NCBI GenBank assembly: GCA_964431205.1
Contig: CAYSIX010000242.1
Location: 1 to 5,859, forward strand
DNA length: 5,859 nucleotides
Direction: 5' to 3'
Source: CAYSIX01 sp964431205
GTDB taxonomy: Bacteria > Planctomycetota > Phycisphaerae > Phycisphaerales > Phycisphaeraceae
Positions 1-5,452 of this stretch are shown here, one piece after another. Both the position numbers and the translations under genes were made by a program. Under the pieces are notes generated by a model. The model saw only the letters and a program-made list of their open reading frames with translations. It did no database searches and was not told the DNA's origin. Position 1 is the first letter of the stretch, and each line of letters begins with the position of its first letter.

Positions 1-129
1 GGCCACCACCGAGAGACCGGGGTGATAGCAGTAGTGCGGCACCTCAATGTCGTGGTCCAGGGCGACCTGAAGAATGTTCTTCTTGCCCTCGAACTCACAG
101 CGTTTTCCGTCAATGGTGATCGTTGGCAT
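1..129 (-). CDS. nuoG: NADH-quinone oxidoreductase subunit G, N-terminal 43 residues (cut by left edge)
   Basis: NuoG is the large iron-sulfur subunit in the peripheral arm of complex I and passes electrons from NADH towards quinone. The reverse strand from the ATG at 129-127 reads MPTITIDGKRCEFEG, then NILQVALDHDIEVPHYCYHP, then GLSVVA at the edge. This is the start of the plant-type [2Fe-2S] ferredoxin domain that opens NuoG. The PHYCYHPGLSVVA stretch is highly characteristic, and Cys34 matches the first ligand of the N-terminal [2Fe-2S] cluster in the family. The remaining ligands, the other clusters and the molybdopterin-like domain lie beyond the edge. The start is well placed because the ferredoxin beta strand begins immediately. 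A GAGG lies 4 bases upstream, a weak and close ribosome site. HoxU or formate dehydrogenase subunits share this fold, but the motif wording and the nuoJ at the other edge favour NuoG. Confidence 0.9.
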   Translation of the reverse strand, partial: MPTITIDGKRCEFEGKKNILQVALDHDIEVPHYCYHPGLSVVA

Positions 130-162
130 GGCGCCTCGCGTCGGTAGGGTCTCGTGGCGGGG

Positions 163-168
163 TATACT
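163..168 (+). promoter_or_regulatory. Candidate -10 element for the arabinofuranosidase gene
   Basis: TATACT matches the -10 consensus at 5/6 and stands out in otherwise GC-rich DNA. No good -35 is seen 16-18 bases upstream (sequence around 139-146 is GTCGGT-like). A transcript from here would begin near 175 and leave about 45 bases before the ATG at 221. The element overlaps the opposite-strand -10 proposed for nuoG; both use the palindromic GTATAC core at 162-167. Confidence 0.35.
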
Positions 169-192
169 ACGGCCGGTGGCAACCGTGAGCAA
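164..192 (-). promoter_or_regulatory. Candidate sigma70-type promoter for nuoG
   Basis: On the reverse strand a TTGCTC (-35, 192-187) is separated by exactly 17 bases from TAGTAT (-10, 169-164). That would start a transcript near 157 and give a leader of roughly 28 bases before the nuoG ATG at 129. The hexamers match consensus at 3/6 and 4/6, so this is only a candidate, supported by position and ideal spacing. Confidence 0.4.
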
Positions 193-220
193 AGGGATCG
201 GGCCGGGACGCGTTCCGGCG

Positions 221-1930
221 ATGCGTCCACGGGTCGGCCCTGCCGCGGGCGCACGCCGACGAGCCGCCGGCCGCCGCCTCTTCGCCCTGGTCGCCCTCGT
301 CATGGCTCCGGTCGGCCTCGGGCACCCGGCCCGCGCCGACGAGCCGATCCGCCTGGCCGTCACCGCCGACGTCGAGCATCCGATCAGCCCGCTGCTGTTC
401 GGCCACTTCCTCGAGCACGCCAACTGGGGCGGCGAGCTGGGCGTCGAGGCGGCTCTGCTCGCGCAGGGCGACCGCCTGGCGCCGGCCGTCGTCGAACGGA
501 TCGAGCGCCTCGAACCGCCAATCATCCGCTTCCCCGGCGGCGGCATGGTCGAGAAGACCGACTGGACCGACTTTCTCGCCGACCCGCCCGACGACGGCTG
601 GGGGCGGGACGACGTCCAGCGACGCTTCGGCGTCGACGCGTTCCTCGCCCTCTGCGAGCGGGTCAACGCCGAGCCGTTGCTCGTGGTCAACTTCGAGACG
701 GCATTGCTCAAGCGGCGTCCGCTTCACGACGTCGCCCAGCGCGCCGCCGCTCTGGTCGCCTACTGCAACGCGCCGCTCGACGCCCAGTTGCCCCAGGAGC
801 TGCGCGACTGGCCCGGCCGACGCGCCCGTCGCGGCCGCGAGACGCCCTACCGCGTCCGCTACTTCCAGATCGGAAACGAGATCTGGCTTTACAACAAGGA
901 GACGGTCGAGCGGACGGGCGAGGCGGCGTACACCGACTGGCACCTGACCTGCCTGGAGGCGTTCGTCGACGCGATGCGCCGGGTGGACCCGCGGGTTCGG
1001 CTGATCACCGACGCGACGCGGCCGAGCGTCGCCCGCGCCATCGCCGAGCGCCTCGGCGAGCGGATCGACATGCTCAGCGTGCACGACTACCGGCCGTGGG
1101 GGATCCGTGAGGTAAAGCGTGACGGGCAGGTGGTGGACGCGATGGCGTTGAGCCCGCGGGAGGTCTGGTCGGCGTGGGTGGCGACGCCTCAGTTCGACGC
1201 CGCCGGCCAGAGTCACCTGCCGCTGGGCCAGGGCGTGCTCGAGACGCCGTATCGCGTGGCGGTGACGGAGTGGAACTGGAACGGCTGGTGGCAGATGAGC
1301 GGGTCGAAGCCGCCGACGGATCGCTGGGCGCAGGGCGTGGGGGCGGCGGGCTACCTGCACGCGCTGATGAGGCGGGGCGATCGCGTGCGGATCGCGAATC
1401 AGTCGATGATGGTGGGCCAGTCCTGGGGGATCACGGCGATCCGGGTGGACCCCGAGGGCGTCGAGCCGCCGCATTACCTGCCGACCGGCGCGGTGCTGGG
1501 CTTCTACACGCGGCATCACGGCGATCGGCGGCTGCGCGTGGAGTTCGAGGGCGTGCCGAGCTACGAGCAGCCGTACGAGATGGGGGGGATCCGGCCCGCG
1601 GCGAAGGTGGCGATGCTGGACGTGGTGGCGACGGCGGAGGATCGGCGGGTGTATCTGCACCTGATCCACCGGGGTTATGACGAGGCGGCGCGGGTGCGTG
1701 TGGACGGGTCGGCGGTGTCGCCGCAAGGGCAGGTGACGCTGCGGCTTCTGCACGGCAAGCCGCCGGACGCCGAGCCGCCGCTGGTCTGGCAGACGCTGCG
1801 GCGGATCGAGCCGGAGGCGGGGACGATCGAGCTGGTGCTGCCGCCGCGGACGGTGGCGGTGGCGTCGTGGCGGGTGGGCGCCGGGGTTATCGGCCGGGCG
1901 GATGTGTCAAGCGATGCCGACGGGCCCTGA
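221..1930 (+). CDS. Exported GH51-type alpha-L-arabinofuranosidase
   Basis: Probably removes terminal alpha-L-arabinofuranosyl residues from arabinan, arabinoxylan or arabinogalactan outside the cytoplasm. Numbered from the ATG at 221 (569 residues), a signal peptide has an arginine-rich start, GRRLFAL resembling a twin-arginine motif, a hydrophobic core at about 20-34, and likely cleavage after ARA at 39. GHFLEH at 61-66 and RFPGGG at 103-108 match the GH51 beginning (GhFlEh, RwPGG). QIGNEIW carries the predicted acid/base Glu220, HDY is at 288-290, and TEWNW carries the predicted nucleophile Glu350. The end (LDVVAT...YLHLIHRG...LPPRTVAVASW) matches the GH51 C-terminal beta-sandwich, so the enzyme looks complete. 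The open frame extends upstream to 74, but that would overlap nuoG and bury the signal peptide. GTGs at 176 and 185 are alternative starts. The ribosome site is weak (GGGA about 12 bases upstream). Substrate is inferred from family only. Confidence 0.83.
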   Translation: MRPRVGPAAGARRRAAGRRLFALVALVMAPVGLGHPARADEPIRLAVTADVEHPISPLLFGHFLEHANWGGELGVEAALLAQGDRLAPAVVERIERLEPPIIRFPGGGMVEKTDWTDFLADPPDDGWGRDDVQRRFGVDAFLALCERVNAEPLLVVNFETALLKRRPLHDVAQRAAALVAYCNAPLDAQLPQELRDWPGRRARRGRETPYRVRYFQIGNEIWLYNKETVERTGEAAYTDWHLTCLEAFVDAMRRVDPRVRLITDATRPSVARAIAERLGERIDMLSVHDYRPWGIREVKRDGQVVDAMALSPREVWSAWVATPQFDAAGQSHLPLGQGVLETPYRVAVTEWNWNGWWQMSGSKPPTDRWAQGVGAAGYLHALMRRGDRVRIANQSMMVGQSWGITAIRVDPEGVEPPHYLPTGAVLGFYTRHHGDRRLRVEFEGVPSYEQPYEMGGIRPAAKVAMLDVVATAEDRRVYLHLIHRGYDEAARVRVDGSAVSPQGQVTLRLLHGKPPDAEPPLVWQTLRRIEPEAGTIELVLPPRTVAVASWRVGAGVIGRADVSSDADGP

Positions 1931-1985
1931 GATGCGCTGCCGTTCGTGCCGATATGCTGTTGACTGAGGGACCTGACCCGCCTGC

Positions 1986-1992
1986 AAGGAGG
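1986..1992 (+). promoter_or_regulatory. Strong ribosome binding site of the GH15 gene
   Basis: AAGGAGG is a full Shine-Dalgarno match, 11 bases before the ATG at 2004, slightly long spacing. It fixes the start of the GH15 gene. The 73-base gap (1931-2003) after the arabinofuranosidase stop contains no convincing terminator or promoter, which suggests read-through and a two-gene transcript. Confidence 0.75.
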
Positions 1993-2003
1993 CTCGCCCG
2001 CCC

Positions 2004-4262
2004 ATGCCCCGTGATATCCCCGTCGGCAACGGCCAGATGCTGGTGACGTTCGATCACCACTACCGCGTGCGGGACCTCTATTTCCCGCACGTCGGGCAGG
2101 AGAACCACGCCGGCGGCGGGCCCTGCCGCTTCGGCGTCTGGTCCCCGCTGGCCGAGGACAAGGTCCGCCAGGGCGACCGACGCCGCAAACGCCTCTACTG
2201 GTCCGACGACAACTGGGACATCGACCTGCGGTACCTCGACGACACGCTGGCCACCGACGTGACGATGCGCAACGAGGACCTGCAGGTCGAGCTGCACTGC
2301 TGCGACGTCGTGGACTTCCACCGCCCCGTGCTCGTGCGTCGCATCGAGGTGATCAACCTCGCCGACACCGAGCGCGAAGTCCGTCTGATCCACCACCACG
2401 ACTTCCACATGTTCGGCACGAAGGTGGGCGACACGGCGTACTACGACCCGCGGCTGCGCAGCCTCATCCATTACCGTAAGAGCCGTTACATCATGGCCTG
2501 CTTCTATCTCGACGGCGAGCAGCAGGTCGACGAGTACGCCACCGGGACCGCGGGGTTCCACGGCGCCGAGGGCACGTGGCGCGACGCCGAGGACGGTTGC
2601 CTCGGCGGCAACGCCATCGCCCAGGGCGCCGTCGACTCGACCATGCTCGTGCGCGTGCAGCTCCCGCCCAAGGGCTCGCGGCTGGTGCACCTGGTGCTCG
2701 GGTGCGGGCGCAACTACGAGGACATGGAGAAGGTGCACCGGTTCCTGCACCGCGAGGGCCCGCAGGGCGTGATCGACCGGACGGTCGCTTACTGGCGGCT
2801 GTGGCTGGCCGCGGCGCGCAGCGACTTCCCCGCCCCGGCCGAGAGCGGCATCAGCGAACGCCTCGTCGACCTCTACAAGCGATCGCTGCTGATCGTCCGC
2901 ACGCAGATCGACAACAACGGCGCGATCATCGCCGCCAACGACTCGGACATCATGCAGTTTTCCCGCGACACCTACTCCTACCTCTGGCCGCGCGACGGCG
3001 CGTTCGTCGCCGACGCCGTCGACGCCGCCGGCTTCCCCGACGTCGCCCGATCCTTCTTCTCCTTCAGCTCCCGCCTGCTGACCGACCGCGGCTGCTTCCT
3101 GCACAAGTACAACCCCGACGGGTCCGCCGCGTCGAGCTGGCACCCCTGGGTCGCCAACGGCCAGCCTCAACTGCCGATCCAGGAGGACGAGACCGCCCTG
3201 GTCATCTGGGCCCTGTGGCGGCACTACGTCCGCTACCGCGACATCGAGTTCGTCCGCCCCCTCTGGGTCGACCTGGTCCAGAAGGCCGCCGACTTCCTCG
3301 TCCGCTTCCGGGACCCGGTCACCAGGCTGCCCCTGCCCAGCTACGACCTGTGGGAGGAGCGATGGGGCGTGCACGCGTTCACCGTCGCGACCGTCTACGG
3401 CGGGCTCAAGGCGGCGTGGCAGTTCGCCGTCTGCTTCGGGGACACGACGCGCGCCGGCGTCTACGCCCGCGCCGCCGACCAGGTCCGCGACGCCTTCTGC
3501 ACGCACCTGTGGTCCGCCGAGCACAATCGGTTCTACCGGCGGATCGTCCCGCTCGACCACGACCGCACCGCCGCGCTCATGGCCGACGTGCTCGAGGACC
3601 GCAGCCCCCGCGCCGCCGAGGCCAACCTCGAGCACATCTTCGGCCGCACCGCCGGCAACGGCCGCGCCACCAACCCCGCCGGCGAGATCGAGTTCGAACG
3701 CGACCCCGTCGTCGACGCCTCCATGTTCGCCATCTTCGCCATGGGCCTGCTGCCCGTGGACGACCCCCGCGTCGCCTCGACCATGACCGCGATCGAGAAG
3801 AAGCTGTGGGTCCGCACCGACGTCGGCGGCGTCGCCCGATACAGCGGCGACTACTACCACCGCGTCAGCGACGACACCGACAAGGTCCCGGGCAACCCCT
3901 GGTTCATCTGCACGCTCTGGCTCGCGGACTACTACATCGCCCGGGCCAGGAGCGTCGACGAGCTCCACCAGGCCGTGCCCATCATCGAGTGGGTCGCCGA
4001 CCGCGCCCTGCCCTCCAACGTTCTGGCCGAGCAGGTCCATCCGGAAACCAACGCCCCGCTGTCGGTCTCCCCGCTGACCTGGAGCCACGCCACCGTCGTC
4101 GCCACCCTCGTCGCCTACCTCAACAAGCTCGAGGCCATGACCGCCTGCCCGACCTGCGGCCAGCCGCGGCTGTGCGCCCTGCCCGGCAGCGATCGGCTCA
4201 CCCGCCGGCCCGTCACCCTCCCCGCCGGCGACGACGAGCCGCCCTCGCTCAAACCCGACTGA
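2004..4262 (+). CDS. GH15 family glucoamylase-type glycosidase (prokaryotic two-domain form)
   Basis: Likely an inverting exo-acting glucosidase that releases glucose from the non-reducing ends of alpha-glucans, maltodextrins or related oligosaccharides. It has 752 residues and no signal peptide, so it should act in the cytoplasm. Residues 1 to about 270 form the N-terminal beta-sandwich of bacterial and archaeal GH15 proteins (VGNGQMLVTFD, DLYFPHVGQENH). About 283-710 is the (alpha/alpha)6 barrel. Barrel signatures are YLWPRDGAF at 326-334, QEDETALVIWALW at 393-405, DLWEER at 448-453 with predicted general acid Glu451, NPWFICTLWLADYY at 631-644, and LAEQ at 674-677 with predicted base Glu676, followed by PLTWSHA. 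All catalytic elements are present. An odd tail follows the barrel: CPTCGQPRLC with Cys715, Cys718 and Cys724, then a proline-rich end. GH15 also includes trehalases and isomaltose-type glucosidases, so the substrate is uncertain. It sits 73 bases after the arabinofuranosidase gene and is convergent with the next gene. Confidence 0.9.
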   Translation: MPRDIPVGNGQMLVTFDHHYRVRDLYFPHVGQENHAGGGPCRFGVWSPLAEDKVRQGDRRRKRLYWSDDNWDIDLRYLDDTLATDVTMRNEDLQVELHCCDVVDFHRPVLVRRIEVINLADTEREVRLIHHHDFHMFGTKVGDTAYYDPRLRSLIHYRKSRYIMACFYLDGEQQVDEYATGTAGFHGAEGTWRDAEDGCLGGNAIAQGAVDSTMLVRVQLPPKGSRLVHLVLGCGRNYEDMEKVHRFLHREGPQGVIDRTVAYWRLWLAAARSDFPAPAESGISERLVDLYKRSLLIVRTQIDNNGAIIAANDSDIMQFSRDTYSYLWPRDGAFVADAVDAAGFPDVARSFFSFSSRLLTDRGCFLHKYNPDGSAASSWHPWVANGQPQLPIQEDETALVIWALWRHYVRYRDIEFVRPLWVDLVQKAADFLVRFRDPVTRLPLPSYDLWEERWGVHAFTVATVYGGLKAAWQFAVCFGDTTRAGVYARAADQVRDAFCTHLWSAEHNRFYRRIVPLDHDRTAALMADVLEDRSPRAAEANLEHIFGRTAGNGRATNPAGEIEFERDPVVDASMFAIFAMGLLPVDDPRVASTMTAIEKKLWVRTDVGGVARYSGDYYHRVSDDTDKVPGNPWFICTLWLADYYIARARSVDELHQAVPIIEWVADRALPSNVLAEQVHPETNAPLSVSPLTWSHATVVATLVAYLNKLEAMTACPTCGQPRLCALPGSDRLTRRPVTLPAGDDEPPSLKPD

Positions 4263-4272
4263 CCCGCCCGCG

Positions 4273-4296
4273 CCCGTGACTCGGCCCGGTCACGGG
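4273..4296. terminator. Perfect hairpin between convergent genes, possible bidirectional terminator
   Basis: CCCGTGAC (4273-4280) and GTCACGGG (4289-4296) form a perfect 8-bp stem with an 8-base loop. It starts 10 bases after the GH15 stop and overlaps the stop codon of the facing gene (4290-4292). Neither side has a T-tract, so it is not a classical intrinsic terminator. Its place in the 27-base gap of a convergent pair suggests transcript end formation or 3'-end protection for both genes. Confidence 0.55.
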
Positions 4297-5255
4297 GTCG
4301 ACGGCATCGGCACGATCATCGGTGAGCCCGGCCCCGACACGCCGAACCGCGTCGTCAGCACCAGCACCTGCATCGCGATCATCAGCCCCATCATCAGCAG
4401 CGGCGCCCACAACGCCGCCACCGTCGCCTTCAACCCCGAGATGCCGTGCTCGGCCTTGAGCATCAGGATCGCCGCCACCAGCGACCAGATCTGAAACACG
4501 CCGGCCAGATAAAACCCACAGACCGGGATCGCCATCAACGCCAGCGGCCCCTGCGCGTAGCAGTACGCCCTCGCCGTGTGATGCCACGGCTGGCGATGCG
4601 GCTCGAACACCATGAGAAACAGGTGCGCCGGCATCGCGCCGAAGACGATCACCAGCAGCGGTCCGATCAACGAGAAGCCAGCGACGACACACAGAATGCT
4701 GAAGACCGGGAACCACGCCAGAGCGAACCAGCCGCCCGGTGATCCGCTTGTGCTGCCCGGCGCCGCCAGCCAGAGGGAAACGAAAAGCAGCGCCAGCAGC
4801 GCCGCGTACACGATCGCCGGCAGGAAATAGCACCACGTCGCGAATCGGTACGCCCGGCCGACGGTGCTCGTCGGCAGCAGTTGCCGCACGACCTGTGAGG
4901 GCGCCGAGAGCGTCAGCTTGAACGTCTGGTACCACGCCCGCCAGAAGCCCAGCTCGTCGGCGCGTTCCCAGGGCAGGCGGTCGGCGATGGCCGGGGTGGG
5001 CGGGTCGGTCAGCGGCACGACGCGCATGGACGCGACGGGCATGTCCCGGCCGCAGGCCTGGCAGGTCGCGCGGGCGTCGGTGCTGGGCAGGTACGCCTCG
5101 CCGGCGCCGCGGTGCTGGGCGCCGCAGTAGGGGCAGGCGAAGGCGACCGTGTCCGGGCGGAAGCGATAGGAGCGCAGGTCGAACGCCTCGCCGCACTCGG
5201 GACATCGCGGCTCGGTGAGGTTCCAGAGCTGATAGCCGCAGCGGCGACAGTCCAT
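4290..5255 (-). CDS. Double zinc-ribbon protein with Yip1-like membrane domain
   Basis: Function unknown; 321 residues. Two four-cysteine zinc ribbons open the protein: Cys3/Cys6 with Cys18/Cys21, and Cys41/Cys44 with Cys65/Cys68. A linker and an amphipathic stretch (about 85-130, including FWRAWYQTFKLTLSAPSQVV) lead to a hydrophobic domain with five or six likely membrane helices at about 139-163, 176-193, 194-216, 233-266 and 277-300. HHTARAYCYAQGPLALMAIP (225-244) and EHGISGLKATVAAL resemble the conserved wording of bacterial Yip1 proteins. The ribbons should face the cytoplasm. The CRRCGYQL...RCPECG form is common in planctomycete proteins of unassigned role. The start at 5255 is supported by GAAGGGG 9 bases upstream. 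It is a single gene, convergent with the GH15 gene and divergent from nuoJ, so context gives no pathway. Yip1 assignment is by pattern only; the zinc ribbons are clear. Confidence 0.85.
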   Translation of the reverse strand: MDCRRCGYQLWNLTEPRCPECGEAFDLRSYRFRPDTVAFACPYCGAQHRGAGEAYLPSTDARATCQACGRDMPVASMRVVPLTDPPTPAIADRLPWERADELGFWRAWYQTFKLTLSAPSQVVRQLLPTSTVGRAYRFATWCYFLPAIVYAALLALLFVSLWLAAPGSTSGSPGGWFALAWFPVFSILCVVAGFSLIGPLLVIVFGAMPAHLFLMVFEPHRQPWHHTARAYCYAQGPLALMAIPVCGFYLAGVFQIWSLVAAILMLKAEHGISGLKATVAALWAPLLMMGLMIAMQVLVLTTRFGVSGPGSPMIVPMPSTP

Positions 5256-5264
5256 GGTGGCCGA

Positions 5265-5271
5265 CCCCTTC
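5265..5271 (-). promoter_or_regulatory. Ribosome binding site of the zinc-ribbon gene
   Basis: On the reverse strand GAAGGGG lies 9 bases before the ATG at 5255-5253. It supports this start, which also places the first zinc-ribbon cysteine at residue 3. Confidence 0.6.
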
Positions 5272-5282
5272 GAGAGCGGGCC

Positions 5283-5311
5283 ACGATAGGCCGTTGTTGA
5301 ACCGCCGACAA
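5283..5311 (-). promoter_or_regulatory. Candidate sigma70-type promoter for the zinc-ribbon gene
   Basis: On the reverse strand TTGTCG (-35, 5311-5306) is followed after exactly 17 bases by TATCGT (-10, 5288-5283); each hexamer matches consensus at 4/6. A transcript would start near 5276 and carry a leader of about 20 bases containing the ribosome site at 5271-5265. Confidence 0.45.
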
Positions 5312-5313
5312 CG
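5292..5313. repeat. Short inverted repeat overlapping the zinc-ribbon gene promoter
   Basis: CGTTGT (5292-5297) and ACAACG (5308-5313) are a perfect 6-base inverted repeat with a 10-base spacer. The right arm covers the proposed -35 at 5306-5311 and the left arm lies in the promoter spacer, which is where a dimeric repressor could bind. A 6-base match can arise by chance, so an operator role is speculative. Confidence 0.3.
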
Positions 5314-5347
5314 CGAGGGCGGGTGGGTCGGCGTTCGTATGGCTTTG

Positions 5348-5376
5348 TTGAAATGGTGTGGGGCCGCTCCTATGCT
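5348..5376 (+). promoter_or_regulatory. Candidate sigma70-type promoter for nuoJ
   Basis: TTGAAA (-35, 5348-5353, 5/6 to consensus) is followed after exactly 17 bases by TATGCT (-10, 5371-5376, 4/6). Transcription would begin near 5383, leaving a leader of about 70 bases before the nuoJ ATG at 5453. This is the best promoter in the window and fits nuoJ being first in its transcript here. Confidence 0.5.
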
Positions 5377-5452
5377 GTGCCCCTTCAGTGCCGGAGCCGA
5401 GGCGTCGTCGCCGGCCCGGGCGCCGACCGCAGGGGACTCGCCACGGTCACGC

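Noticed and set aside
74..220. Upstream extension of the arabinofuranosidase frame to ATG 74
   Set aside because: It would overlap the 5' end of nuoG on the other strand, cross both candidate promoters and put 49 non-conserved residues before a well-formed signal peptide.
167..1753. 528-codon minus-strand frame opposite the arabinofuranosidase gene
   Set aside because: Arg/His/Pro-rich low-complexity translation without any recognisable motif; shadow of the GH51 gene.
1953..1965. TATGCT and TTGACT in the gap before the GH15 gene, considered as promoter parts
   Set aside because: TATGCT (1953-1958) has no -35 at 16-18 bases upstream, and TTGACT (1960-1965) has no -10 at the right distance (TGCAAG instead).
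1887..4088. Long open frame (733 codons) on the minus strand opposite the GH15 gene
   Set aside because: It is rich in repeated V/G/A/D/H stretches with no domain and lies wholly antisense to a gene with all GH15 catalytic motifs. High GC makes stops rare in this frame.
221..4262. A polysaccharide utilisation locus formed by the two glycosidases
   Set aside because: One enzyme is exported and arabinan-directed, the other cytoplasmic and alpha-glucan-directed. No transporter, SusCD-like protein, sulfatase or regulator is present in the window, so adjacency alone does not support a shared pathway.
2576..4279. 567-codon plus-strand frame inside the GH15 gene
   Set aside because: Extremely Arg/Pro-rich translation in another frame of a clear gene; typical GC-rich artefact.
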